Below the pieces are notes generated by a model, which was given only the letters and a program-made list of their open reading frames with translations, was not told where the DNA came from and did not search any database. From Candidatus Thorarchaeota archaeon (GTDB lineage Archaea > Asgardarchaeota > Thorarchaeia > Thorarchaeales > Thorarchaeaceae), in contig DAOWNS010000025.1 in NCBI GenBank assembly GCA_030642465.1, forward strand, positions 1 to 13,206: DNA of 13,206 bases. Direction: 5' to 3'. Made by a program: the position numbers and the translations under genes. This document shows, one piece after another, positions 1 to 6,773 of the stretch; position 1 is the first letter of the stretch; every line of letters starts with the position of its first letter.

Positions 1-1278
1 CCTCCTGAAGCCTGGGACAATGTACCCTGAGCCAAGAAGCTGTCTTGATACATCTCGCGGGGCAATTCCGCTGATATCCACCCATATTTTCGAGAAGCCC
101 CAACATAGTAGAATCATAGCACCCGCATAGAACGCCACATGAAGCAGTCCAAGATCCTCGTTCATGATGGAAAAAAGCCCCTGAGGCGGTGTGATGTAGT
201 AGGCGAGACCTCCATTTGCTATCATTCGACTAGAATTAGGATCCTGATGAAACGTACCAATGAGGTTCAGAAACGGGTTCGTACCTTGAGAATTCCAATT
301 CGTGAAGATTATTTGACCGAAGAACAGAACATTTGCGTATAACGCCTGCGCTAGAATCACAGGAATGTTTGACGTATACAGCAGCTTGATCGGATACCGC
401 GCCTTCATTCCTCTGTACTTAGCATATTGAAGCGGTATCTCGACACGCACGGACTCTAACCAAATCACAGCTCCGAAGATTAGGGCCGTGACGCCAAGTG
501 TGAACAAACTCGGATTGAAACCATTGCGGAACACCAGCCAGCTTGCATCGACTGCTGGAAATGCATCGCCACCAACGCCTGCTATTCTCATAATATTAGT
601 GATAACTGCAGCGATAATGCCCTTTGGCAGGTTTGTGTAGTCCTGAGGATAGCCTTCCGGAGCCTCTCCAATCACAGTTGCGAATTCGGTGACGTTGAAC
701 ATATTGAACATAACTTGTCCAGCAACATTCGTCATGATGAACAGCGAAACGCCCGAACCGAGTCCCCATCCCTTCTGGATTAACTCGTCCATCAGAATGA
801 CTATGACGCCGGAAGCAAAAAGCTGAGCGAACACTAGTACCATTTCATTTGGTTCCAACGCACCGTAGGCATTACCCATGATGTATGCCATCGCTTGGAA
901 TGCTGTCATGAATAGTGCGAGAACTTTCTGCCCACCAGTGAACATAGCTCTGTCCTCTGGGTCCCCGAAATCAACATTGATGATTTTTGATCCCGAGAGA
1001 AGCTGCATAACTAGGCCTGCAGTTACGATTGGACCTATCCCCAGTTCCATCAGTGTTCCTCTGGTGCTTGCGAGGATGACTCGCATTGCCCACAGATAGT
1101 CCGTACCGCTCGTTGGGTCCACACCGTAGAGTGGCATATGTGACATTACTAGGAATATCACTAGGATGACAATCGTCCAGATCGCCTTCTCTTTGAAAGA
1201 AACTTCGCGGTCTGGTGCCTTTACTTCAGGCATTACTCTTACAAATGGGGATAGTAATTTTAGAAAGGTGCTAGGCAA
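1..1278 (-). CDS. secY: Preprotein translocase subunit SecY (Sec61 alpha), 3' end cut by window
   Basis: Pore-forming subunit of the archaeal SecYEG translocon in the cytoplasmic membrane, which exports and inserts nascent proteins. 426 codons are visible. They include the N-terminal archaeal SecY signature (PEVKAPDREVSFKEK, residues 17-31), the plug/TM2 region with LGIGPIVTAG (residues 79-88), GLGSGVSLFI in the TM4-TM5 region, RVEIPLQYAKYRG before the YPIKLLYTSNIPVILA segment, and PGFRR at the very edge, ahead of the remaining TM helices. I chose a TTG start at 1276-1278. It has an AGGAG at 1287-1291 with an 8-nt spacer, and it restores a short amphipathic N-terminus (PSTFLKLLSPFVRVMPEV) like that of other archaeal SecY proteins. 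The internal ATG giving MPEVKAP would lose it. The gene follows uL15, its usual neighbour, but across a 138-nt gap with its own TATA box. Only the C-terminus is missing. Confidence 0.96.
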   Translation of the reverse strand, partial: MPSTFLKLLSPFVRVMPEVKAPDREVSFKEKAIWTIVILVIFLVMSHMPLYGVDPTSGTDYLWAMRVILASTRGTLMELGIGPIVTAGLVMQLLSGSKIINVDFGDPEDRAMFTGGQKVLALFMTAFQAMAYIMGNAYGALEPNEMVLVFAQLFASGVIVILMDELIQKGWGLGSGVSLFIMTNVAGQVMFNMFNVTEFATVIGEAPEGYPQDYTNLPKGIIAAVITNIMRIAGVGGDAFPAVDASWLVFRNGFNPSLFTLGVTALIFGAVIWLESVRVEIPLQYAKYRGMKARYPIKLLYTSNIPVILAQALYANVLFFGQIIFTNWNSQGTNPFLNLIGTFHQDPNSSRMIANGGLAYYITPPQGLFSIMNEDLGLLHVAFYAGAMILLCWGFSKIWVDISGIAPRDVSRQLLGSGYIVPGFRR

Positions 1279-1324
1279 CCCTACTTCTCCTGCAGGTTTT
1301 CTCGGCCAACAAATGAGCTGAACC

Positions 1325-1330
1325 TTTAAA
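1325..1330 (-). promoter_or_regulatory. Candidate TATA box for secY
   Basis: TTTAAA on the minus strand lies about 47 nt upstream of the secY TTG start, in the only sizeable gap (1279-1416) inside the uL22-secY block. Transcription starting about 25 nt downstream would leave a leader of about 25 nt carrying the AGGAG. The position is right for an archaeal TATA box, but no transcript data are available. No clear T-rich terminator follows uL15, so read-through from the main operon is also possible. Confidence 0.45.
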
Positions 1331-1416
1331 GATAGTGGTTTCCAAAGTCGTGTACTACAGCATCAACTCGGTGTTAGCCGTGTTCGATTTGTAACCAAAC
1401 GCATCCGTGAGCTAGT

Positions 1417-1872
1417 TCACTTATCGACTGGTAGGTCAATAGTCCCGCCTTTGCCAGTTACTTTTTCCCGAGCTCTTACGCTGATGCGCTTGACACCAGT
1501 CAGGTTCAATTGGCGCGTGACTCTTCCGGAACCCAGAATCTTGTCGATACCCAAGCGTGACACGTCAATAGTGTATCTCCGCCCTGTTTTGGTGGCATAT
1601 CCCGATGCAACGAGCCTGTCAGCAGCCTCATCCAGATTTCCAACATTTAGAACAGTTTCCCCCTCAATCATTTTGAGAGGTCTCTTGAATCCATGCTTCC
1701 CGAAGTAGTTGGGGTTCTCAGCCATGACTTTTTGATAGTGGTGCTTCTTGGACCCAGCCATTCCCTTGCCACCCCGCTGTCCGGATGCACGATGACCTGC
1801 GCTGAAACCGTAACCAGCGGCCCTGCGGCCTCTCATCTTGTGGATCTTCTTCGACTTTCGCTTCTCCATCAT
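1417..1872 (-). CDS. rpl15: Large subunit ribosomal protein uL15 (L15)
   Basis: Structural protein of the 50S subunit that contacts 23S rRNA through a glycine- and basic-rich N-terminal extension. 151 aa, normal for archaeal L15. The N-terminal third is rich in Gly, Arg and His (RGRRAAGYGFSAGHRASGQRGG), as expected for the rRNA-penetrating arm. The C-terminal part contains the globular domain with the typical GSGRVTRQLNLTGVKRIS stretch. It begins with tandem ATG codons. GAGG stands 5 nt before the first and 8 nt before the second, so the second (1867-1869) may be the real start. It follows the hsp20 gene by 14 nt and is the last gene before the secY promoter gap. A near-palindromic 14-mer (1407-1420) overlaps its stop codon, with no poly-T after it. 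Confidence 0.97.
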   Translation of the reverse strand: MMEKRKSKKIHKMRGRRAAGYGFSAGHRASGQRGGKGMAGSKKHHYQKVMAENPNYFGKHGFKRPLKMIEGETVLNVGNLDEAADRLVASGYATKTGRRYTIDVSRLGIDKILGSGRVTRQLNLTGVKRISVRAREKVTGKGGTIDLPVDK

Positions 1873-1886
1873 TAGTTCCTCTGTTA

Positions 1887-2429
1887 CTATGCTCTTTTGA
1901 GTCGCACCTCTAGGACTCCGTTTCGAATCGCCGACTTGGCCAGTTCCTTTTTCACATTGCCCGGGAGTTCAATCTCCTTGTGGTATGGGCGAGATGGGTT
2001 TTCAACATGGATTGTAAGAACAGTTCCCTTAATTCGAACCTTGATCTCATCTTTCTCCACACCGGGCAGTTCTGCCACAACTATAATTTCATCATCCTCT
2101 TCGATGACATCAATCAATGGCTCTATCCGATGAGCCGATTTGAGACCTTCTCCATCCGGGATGGTGTTGCCAAACCGCTGTATGAATGGCTTTCCATCTT
2201 GCCCGATACGCATTGAGAAGCCAAACAGAAATGGATTCGTGCCCTCGGGGTTGCGCATGAACTCTTCCATGGACTTTGAGTCAAGCATTCCTCCCTCGCT
2301 CAGGTCTTGCATCATACGGTCCATCATTTCATCGATTTGCTGAAACATTGACTCCGGGAGAAAGTCCCCCAGCCATTTGCGGATAGCTTGGCGTGGATCC
2401 TCATCAAATGGATTATCGTCCCAAGACAC
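1887..2429 (-). CDS. hsp20: Small heat-shock protein, Hsp20/alpha-crystallin family, embedded in the ribosomal operon
   Basis: Predicted ATP-independent holdase chaperone. With the chosen GTG start it has 180 residues. About 100 acidic, Met- and Phe-containing N-terminal residues include the archaeal Hsp20 segment FGFSMRIGQDGKPFIQRFGN. The alpha-crystallin domain follows: IDVIEEDDEIIVVAELPGVEKDEI, then a strand with LTIHVENPS, and the diagnostic AxxxNGVLEVRLKR near the end. The protein stops right after that motif, so the C-terminal I-x-I/V tail that helps oligomerisation is missing. A GTG at 2438 would add three residues but lies inside the GAGGTG ribosome binding site; the GTG at 2427-2429, 5-6 nt downstream of that site, fits better. 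The ribosome binding site overlaps the uL30 stop codon, which implies translational coupling. uL30 and uL15 are normally direct neighbours in archaea, so this gene is an insertion in the conserved order. Family assignment is secure; the role at the ribosome is inference. Confidence 0.93.
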   Translation of the reverse strand: MSWDDNPFDEDPRQAIRKWLGDFLPESMFQQIDEMMDRMMQDLSEGGMLDSKSMEEFMRNPEGTNPFLFGFSMRIGQDGKPFIQRFGNTIPDGEGLKSAHRIEPLIDVIEEDDEIIVVAELPGVEKDEIKVRIKGTVLTIHVENPSRPYHKEIELPGNVKKELAKSAIRNGVLEVRLKRA

Positions 2430-2433
2430 CGAA

Positions 2434-2442
2434 TTCACCTCA
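2434..2442 (-). promoter_or_regulatory. Ribosome binding site fused to the uL30 stop codon
   Basis: The minus strand reads TGAGGTGAA: the TGA is the uL30 stop and GAGGTGA is a near-perfect anti-16S match. It decides the hsp20 start, since the upstream GTG lies within this element and the next in-frame GTG is correctly spaced. The same nine bases recur at two other junctions (6768-6776 and 6178-6186). Confidence 0.7.
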
Positions 2443-2922
2443 AATCATTTTCTGTGCAAGCTCGTTTATCCCAGCACCTCGATAACCGTTCACACCTCCC
2501 ATTCCAACAGGAAGGTTGCGCTTGCCACGAAAGCCTTTCTTCGGAGGGGCCAACCTGAAGACAGGTTTGAGTCCCTCAACATCGTTCACGCTGGCTGTCC
2601 CTGCAGCCAGTCCCTTTGCGAGTGCTTTGATCGATGAATGGCTGGAATTCTTCTTCACATAGGCATCAGTAATGCGTCTGTTTCCTGAGAGGCGGCCACG
2701 TTTGGCTAGAATCCCGTACGCTGTGTCAGCGTCAATCTCACCCCATGTGATGTAGTCCTTAGCCTTGGTAATCATTCCTTGAAGACTAGGTGTAAGCTTG
2801 ATGACCCTTGCCTGGTGAAGTCTGCCAAGACGCAGTTTTTTCAATGTGTCCTCGATCTGAGGCCTAACACTCACTTGTCCTCTAAGACGTATCGCCAGTA
2901 TAACGGCTTCATTTTCACTCAT
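2440..2922 (-). CDS. rpl30: Large subunit ribosomal protein uL30 (L30), archaeal long form
   Basis: 50S subunit protein. 160 aa, matching the long archaeal/eukaryotic L7/L30 type rather than the roughly 60-aa bacterial form. The N-terminal half is the ferredoxin-like L30 core (ILAIRLRGQVSVRPQIEDTLKKLRL, then ARVIKLTPSLQGMITKAKDYI). The C-terminal extension includes GILAKRGRLSGNRRI and the LAPPKKGFRGKRNLPVG region seen in archaeal L30. The start ATG overlaps the uS5 stop as ATGA, so translation is probably coupled. The stop codon doubles as part of the next gene's ribosome binding site. Confidence 0.97.
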   Translation of the reverse strand: MSENEAVILAIRLRGQVSVRPQIEDTLKKLRLGRLHQARVIKLTPSLQGMITKAKDYITWGEIDADTAYGILAKRGRLSGNRRITDAYVKKNSSHSSIKALAKGLAAGTASVNDVEGLKPVFRLAPPKKGFRGKRNLPVGMGGVNGYRGAGINELAQKMI

Positions 2923-3605
2923 GACTCAGTCACTCCTGCTGTTGCCCATTCCTGAGGTGGAAGCATCTTGTATGTTTTTGAGAGCGCGTCAACGAACGCT
3001 TTAGCGAAGTTCGAGGATGTCCTAGAGCGGCCCTTTGTCATCGACCATACATCCTTGAGTCCTGCAATTCGAAGAACTATCTTGCCAACATCTGCCGTAA
3101 CTAAGCCAGTTCCTTTTGGAGCCGGCTTGAGTGTCACTTGAACTGAGCCCGAAGTTCCTTTTACCGCAAATGGCACGCTGTGAGGGTCGTTACATCTACA
3201 TTCCCAAGAACCACAGCCCCTGCGCAAGGGTCTGATGTTCATCTTAGCCCTAGCTTCAGCTGCTCTAATCGATGGGACGAATTCTGGAGCTTTCCCTATA
3301 CCAATCCCGATGTTGCCTTTGCCATCACCGACGACAACAGTAATGCGGAAGCTCTTCTGCTGGCCGCTGTCTGATTGGCGCTGAACCAAGTTCACATCTA
3401 CAATCTCCTGCTGTAGTTCTGGAAACAGCATATCAACAATCTCGGATTCTCTTATGAGGTAGTTCTGCTGCAGAACCTCCTGTAGGCTGTTGATGTGACC
3501 TTCTTTGACCAGCTCTCCCAGCCGGGTTTTGGGAACCCAGTCCTTAAGCGGGTCTACGTCTTGTCGGGGCTGTCGACGCCTTCTTTGTCCTCTTCTACTC
3601 ATCAT
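2919..3605 (-). CDS. rps5: Small subunit ribosomal protein uS5 (S5)
   Basis: 30S protein at the mRNA entry and decoding accuracy region. 228 aa, the usual archaeal/eukaryotic (S2e-like) size. It has a very basic N-terminus (SRRGQRRRRQPRQD), then the double-stranded-RNA-binding-like S5 domain with VVGDGKGNIGIGIGKA (residues 91-106) and RAAEARAKMNIRPLRRGCGSW. The archaeal segment with Cys131, Cys136 and Cys138 follows (CGSWECRCNDPHSVPF), and the C-terminal domain has KGTGLVTADVGKIVLRIAGLKD. It begins ATGATG; the upstream GGGGATGAT is a weak ribosome binding site, so which ATG is used is open. The 3' end overlaps uL30 by 4 nt; uL18 lies 10 nt upstream. Confidence 0.97.
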   Translation of the reverse strand: MMSRRGQRRRRQPRQDVDPLKDWVPKTRLGELVKEGHINSLQEVLQQNYLIRESEIVDMLFPELQQEIVDVNLVQRQSDSGQQKSFRITVVVGDGKGNIGIGIGKAPEFVPSIRAAEARAKMNIRPLRRGCGSWECRCNDPHSVPFAVKGTSGSVQVTLKPAPKGTGLVTADVGKIVLRIAGLKDVWSMTKGRSRTSSNFAKAFVDALSKTYKMLPPQEWATAGVTES

Positions 3606-3615
3606 ATATCATCCC

Positions 3616-4365
3616 CTATTTCTTCTTCCCTCTCCGCGCAAGGAGTTTCTTGGGTTTCGGTTTTCTGGGCACTGCACGAGGCGCTTTCACGGCGGGTTTC
3701 TTTGCAGTCTTCTTCACGGGCTTCTTGGCGGCAGCTTTCTTCGCTGGTGTCGCCTTTCTCTTCTTTTTCTTCTTGAGATCTGCCTTCGGTATCTCCAAGA
3801 GGGCTTTCTTCACCTTCTTGAACTGTTTTGGAATGCCTGTAACGACTGTCTTCTTCTTTCCCACTTCTGAAAACATCAGAGAGTCACCAGAGCTCTCAGC
3901 AAAGTGATTGTACGCAGCTACGATGTGTTCGCCAGATAGTCTGGCCTCGTCTGGCAGAACATCTGGATCGTGCGAAATTTTGAGTCCCCCGTCCAATGCT
4001 CCTGCAAGTGCCGCGAATATTTTCGAACCCCTAACTGGGGGATTGAGTCCAATGTCAAGCACGGCTTGTTCCACTCCTCTACTCTTAGCTCTTAAGCCAG
4101 CTAGTAAGCCGGTAAGATAAGATACAGGCGTGTTTCCACCACCAGTGGTCCAACCATGATTGGAAAGCTCTGATGAAACTGCGGATGCCACAGTCATGTC
4201 GCCAGTGACACTGGCATTCACAACTTGGACAATCATTCCTGTATTGGTTTTCCTGACCACAAGGCGCGGGAGCCTAGAGAGTAATAGCCGACGGCGACGA
4301 TAGTAGTTCGTCTTTCCCTCTCGTCTGCGTCTGAATTTGACTTTGTATGTCGGTCCTTGCGCCAT
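3616..4365 (-). CDS. rpl18: Large subunit ribosomal protein uL18 (L18) with histone-H1-like basic tail
   Basis: 5S-rRNA-binding protein of the central protuberance. Residues 1-190 are the archaeal L18 core: a basic N-terminus (KVKFRRRREGKTNYYRRR), RLVVRKTNTGMIVQVV, the TGLLAGLRAKSRGVEQAVLDIGLN helix region, and FAALAGALDGGLKISHDPDVLPDEARLSGEHI. Residues 198-249 are an extra low-complexity tail made almost entirely of Lys, Ala, Pro and Arg with KKPVKK and AKKP repeats, resembling histone H1 tails. Many archaeal L18 proteins end near residue 190-200, so this is an extension. The ATG overlaps the eL19 stop as TAATG. No frameshift is seen; the tail is in frame and ends at a single clear stop. Confidence 0.97.
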   Translation of the reverse strand: MAQGPTYKVKFRRRREGKTNYYRRRRLLLSRLPRLVVRKTNTGMIVQVVNASVTGDMTVASAVSSELSNHGWTTGGGNTPVSYLTGLLAGLRAKSRGVEQAVLDIGLNPPVRGSKIFAALAGALDGGLKISHDPDVLPDEARLSGEHIVAAYNHFAESSGDSLMFSEVGKKKTVVTGIPKQFKKVKKALLEIPKADLKKKKKRKATPAKKAAAKKPVKKTAKKPAVKAPRAVPRKPKPKKLLARRGKKK

Positions 4366-4817
4366 TATTTCACTTTCCCTAACTTGTGCTCTTTGATGTA
4401 CGTCCGCATGTGTGCAGTATTCCTGAACGCATTGCCTTTTGCCTTCAAGTAGAGCTCGCGATATACACCCCGCGTGATCTTGCCCTCGCTTCTGAGTCGT
4501 TTCAACTCACGACGCATTGGTCGTATCTTCATCATCCATCGGTCCTTGCCCGAAAGCTTGGCAGTGACTTTGCCTTTCTTCTTGCCAGGTCCCTTTCTCT
4601 GACCTTTCCGCTTCTGACGCAATATATGGCGGGCCCGACCTCTACTCACACCTTTCTTGGGCCGTTTCTGGATTGCCCCCTCGTCAACAAGACGGCGGAT
4701 ATCCTCCTTGGTGATTGCGAGGCTAGCTTCATCTTCGAAATCGGGATCTATCCAGACACGCGATTTCCCTACCTTCATCACTTGAGCGCCGAGTCGTTTT
4801 TGGGATGTAAGCTTCAT
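4365..4817 (-). CDS. rpl19e: Large subunit ribosomal protein eL19 (L19e)
   Basis: 50S protein specific to archaea and eukaryotes that contributes to an inter-subunit bridge. 150 aa, the normal archaeal size. The globular N-terminal domain has QKRLGAQVMKVGKSRVWIDPD and EDIRRLVDEGAIQKRPKKGVSRGRAR. The long basic helix that follows has RQKRKGQRKGPGKKKGK, and the C-terminal section WMMKIRPMRRELKRLRSEGKITRGVYRELY is highly typical. It lies 2 nt after eL32 and overlaps uL18 by one base; its likely ribosome binding site (GGAGG, about 10 nt upstream) is inside the 3' end of eL32. Confidence 0.98.
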   Translation of the reverse strand: MKLTSQKRLGAQVMKVGKSRVWIDPDFEDEASLAITKEDIRRLVDEGAIQKRPKKGVSRGRARHILRQKRKGQRKGPGKKKGKVTAKLSGKDRWMMKIRPMRRELKRLRSEGKITRGVYRELYLKAKGNAFRNTAHMRTYIKEHKLGKVK

Positions 4818-4819
4818 CT

Positions 4820-5599
4820 CTAGTCAGCCTCCATGTCGAGTTCCGAGAAGAGATCCTCTTCTGAGATGCTCTCGGGAGCGCCAGGATTTAGAACTCTTAG
4901 GGACATTGCTTCAGCTTTCTGGAGAATCGCTTGGCGTTTTCTCATTCCGACGGTAGCCCCAATCCTGATGGCATGAACTTCGGGATTCAGTTCTTCGAAG
5001 TCAGCAGGCCTGTAGACAAGTACTTCAATGAATCTTGATGGATGCATACCTCTCACAGCCTTTGGCTTTCTGTATCCTGTAGACACCATGGCTATGCGGC
5101 CCTTGCGTTTCTCTCGTGTAGCGTTATCTATTCCGCGAAGCTTTCTCCAAGAATCGCTTACGCGCGTCCAACGATGTGCTTGTTCATGGCGGAACCGAGG
5201 TTGTTTCCTTCTCTTCTCTTTTGCAATCCTTAGAAGCCTCTGGTCAATGAGCTTATCCCTGGCGTGTATGTCCTTCTTCGGCTTCGCTTTCTTCTTGACC
5301 TTCTTCGCAGGCGTCTTCTTGGCCTTTTTCTCAACCTTCTTCTTGGCTGGTGCCTTCTTGGATGCTTCTTTCTTCGGTTCAGCCTTCTTGGCTTTCGGAG
5401 TCTTTGGCATAATCTTTTTGGCAGATGAAATGATATCGGTTGCTCTGCTCTCGCTGAGACCTTCTATCTTGTTTGCTAGCTTTGCAGGGTCGCTCTTCGA
5501 CACCTTCGCTACGGTCTTGAACCCGGCTGCAACAAGCTTCTCCTCTAGCTTTGGCCCAACTCCATCCATATCTGTCAGTACTGGCTTTTTGGACATCAT
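4820..5599 (-). CDS. rpl32e: Large subunit ribosomal protein eL32 (L32e) with N-terminal helix-hairpin-helix domain
   Basis: Archaeal/eukaryotic 50S protein. 259 aa in three parts. Residues about 7-62 form a helix-hairpin-helix module (TDMDGVGPKLEEKLVAAGFKTV, then KIEGLSESRATDII) of the kind found on some euryarchaeal L32e proteins. Residues about 63-110 are a Lys/Ala/Pro-rich linker (KKAPAKKKVEKKAKK). Residues about 111-245 are the L32e core with RRKQPRFRHEQAHRWTRVSDSW, KLRGIDNATREKRKGR and GYRKPKAVRGMHPS. The C-terminal 20 residues are acidic. The start is ATGATG; AGGAGG stands 4 nt from the first and 7 nt from the second ATG (5594-5596), so the second is a good alternative. It follows uL6 by 8 nt. 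Eukaryotic eL32 lacks the N-terminal module. Confidence 0.97.
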   Translation of the reverse strand: MMSKKPVLTDMDGVGPKLEEKLVAAGFKTVAKVSKSDPAKLANKIEGLSESRATDIISSAKKIMPKTPKAKKAEPKKEASKKAPAKKKVEKKAKKTPAKKVKKKAKPKKDIHARDKLIDQRLLRIAKEKRRKQPRFRHEQAHRWTRVSDSWRKLRGIDNATREKRKGRIAMVSTGYRKPKAVRGMHPSRFIEVLVYRPADFEELNPEVHAIRIGATVGMRKRQAILQKAEAMSLRVLNPGAPESISEEDLFSELDMEAD

Positions 5600-5607
5600 C
5601 TCGCCTC

Positions 5608-6171
5608 CTATACTATCGACTTGACCTCTTCGCCCTTCCTCTTCTTGAGGACATAGATACCGTCAAGGAATACACGCCTGTCCTTGTGACGGATCTTTGT
5701 AGCGAGCTGTATGTTCGCGGCAGTCTGCGACACGTGTTCGATATTGATGCCGCTGATGATTACATCGTCCTCTCCGGTCTTTATTTCAACGTCACCTATA
5801 ACGCGTGCCGTTCGAACGCCACGTTCTCCGATGAAGTTCTTAATCATGACCTCCTTACCCTTCACCTCGACGGTTATGGGGAAGTGGCTGTAAACGATCT
5901 TCATCTGGTATTCATAGCCATGCTGTACACCTGTAAGCATGTTACGCACATGAGCGATAGCAGTGCCAACCAGAGCCCGAGTGCTCTTGCGCGATCTTAT
6001 GGTGGATACCACCAATTCGTTACCCTTTATGGCAATGCTCGTCTGAGGTTCAGGAAATGTCCGTTCGAGCGTTCCGAGAGGCCCTGTCACTGTGACAGTC
6101 TTATCTTCCAGATTAACCTGACATGCACTGGGGATTTCGATACGCTGCTCATAGCTTGGTTTGCCTGACAT
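5608..6171 (-). CDS. rpl6: Large subunit ribosomal protein uL6 (L6)
   Basis: 50S protein near the GTPase-associated centre and sarcin-ricin loop. 187 aa, the normal archaeal/eukaryotic L9-type size, with two tandem L6 repeats: the first ends with GTAIAHVRNMLTGVQHGYEYQMKIVYSHFP and the second carries VKGKEVMIKNFIGERGVRTARV. The C-terminal NIQLATKIRHKDRRVFLDGIYV stretch is characteristic of archaeal L6. The ribosome binding site GAGGTGA is 7 nt from the ATG and its TGA is the uS8 stop codon. Confidence 0.97.
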   Translation of the reverse strand: MSGKPSYEQRIEIPSACQVNLEDKTVTVTGPLGTLERTFPEPQTSIAIKGNELVVSTIRSRKSTRALVGTAIAHVRNMLTGVQHGYEYQMKIVYSHFPITVEVKGKEVMIKNFIGERGVRTARVIGDVEIKTGEDDVIISGINIEHVSQTAANIQLATKIRHKDRRVFLDGIYVLKKRKGEEVKSIV

Positions 6172-6183
6172 CTTAGTTTCACC

Positions 6184-6576
6184 TCAGTATACGTAAGCAA
6201 GCAATCGTCCGCCAATTCCTTCCTTCTTGGCATCCTCATGAGTCATAACACCGTTAGGTGTGGTTACAATCAGTATTCCATAGTTGAATGCTGGCAGGAA
6301 GCGCTTCTCATATTTCTCAAAGCCGTCACGTTTCACAGGATATCGCGGCTTGATTACTCCACACTTATTGGTTCGCCCCATGAGCTGGATTCTGAATCTG
6401 CCCGCCTTGCCATCATCGATGCGCTCGAATTCGCCGACGTAGCCCCTTGATTGCATGACCTGCAATACTCTTTCTATCAGACTGGAGGCTGGTGCAACAA
6501 CGACCTCCGGTTTCCCAACTAGCTCGCTGTTGTATATACTTGACATCGCATCAGCCAGTGGATCTAGTAGTGTCAT
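6184..6576 (-). CDS. rps8: Small subunit ribosomal protein uS8 (S8)
   Basis: Primary 16S rRNA-binding protein of the 30S platform. 130 aa, as in other archaea. It shows the N-terminal DPLADAMSSIYNSELVGKPEVVV and LIERVLQVMQSRGYVGEFE segments, then KPRYPVKRDGFEKYEKRFLPA and the C-terminal FGILIVTTPNGVMTHEDAKK-type motif (here YGILIVTTPNGVMTHEDA) ending GGRLLAYVY. It has a strong AGGAGG 11 nt upstream, in the 15-nt gap after uS14. Confidence 0.98.
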   Translation of the reverse strand: MTLLDPLADAMSSIYNSELVGKPEVVVAPASSLIERVLQVMQSRGYVGEFERIDDGKAGRFRIQLMGRTNKCGVIKPRYPVKRDGFEKYEKRFLPAFNYGILIVTTPNGVMTHEDAKKEGIGGRLLAYVY

Positions 6577-6591
6577 TTCTTCACGGACCTC

Positions 6592-6765
6592 CTAACTATA
6601 CTTGCGGAATCCCAGCTTGACAGCTGTTTCCCTGAAACAGCGTCGACACATGTTCAGACCGTACGAGCGGATTATAGCCCTATGAGTACCACATCGGGTA
6701 CAGGTTCTGCTTCCTTTGCCCATCTTCTTGCGTTGTTTTCCGCGCTCTTTCTTTGTACTCATCAT
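6592..6765 (-). CDS. rps14: Small subunit ribosomal protein uS14 (S14), zinc-binding form
   Basis: Small 30S head protein, 57 aa. The minus-strand reading frame has a basic N-terminus (MMSTKKERGKQRKK), a four-cysteine zinc site CTRC (Cys22, Cys25) and CRRC (Cys40, Cys43), and ends FRETAVKLGFRKYS, very typical of archaeal uS14. It fills the gap between uL5 and uS8 exactly where uS14 belongs. It begins ATGATG. The ribosome binding site GAGGTG is 4 nt before the first and 7 nt before the second ATG (6760-6762), so the second may be used, giving 56 aa as in many archaea. The TGA of that site is the uL5 stop. Confidence 0.96.
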   Translation of the reverse strand: MMSTKKERGKQRKKMGKGSRTCTRCGTHRAIIRSYGLNMCRRCFRETAVKLGFRKYS

Positions 6766-6773
6766 GCTTCACC

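Noticed and set aside
139..342. 67-aa plus-strand frame near the left edge
   Set aside because: It lies wholly opposite secY, whose frame is continuous from 1278 to the edge and clearly recognisable.
1407..1420. Near-palindrome GTGAGCTAGTTCAC overlapping the uL15 stop as a terminator
   Set aside because: The stem has mismatches at its centre, it overlaps the coding end, and no T-rich run follows it on the minus strand.
3505..3907. Overlapping plus-strand frames opposite uL18, including one rich in Phe and Ala that looks like membrane segments
   Set aside because: They are antisense shadows of the Lys/Ala-rich uL18 tail; AAG/AAA codons read backwards as CTT/TTT give Leu/Phe runs. uL18 itself is certain.
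5028..5624. 198-aa plus-strand frame opposite eL32 with hydrophobic Phe/Leu/Ala stretches
   Set aside because: Same antisense artefact from the lysine-rich linker of eL32; no ribosome binding site context and no family resemblance.
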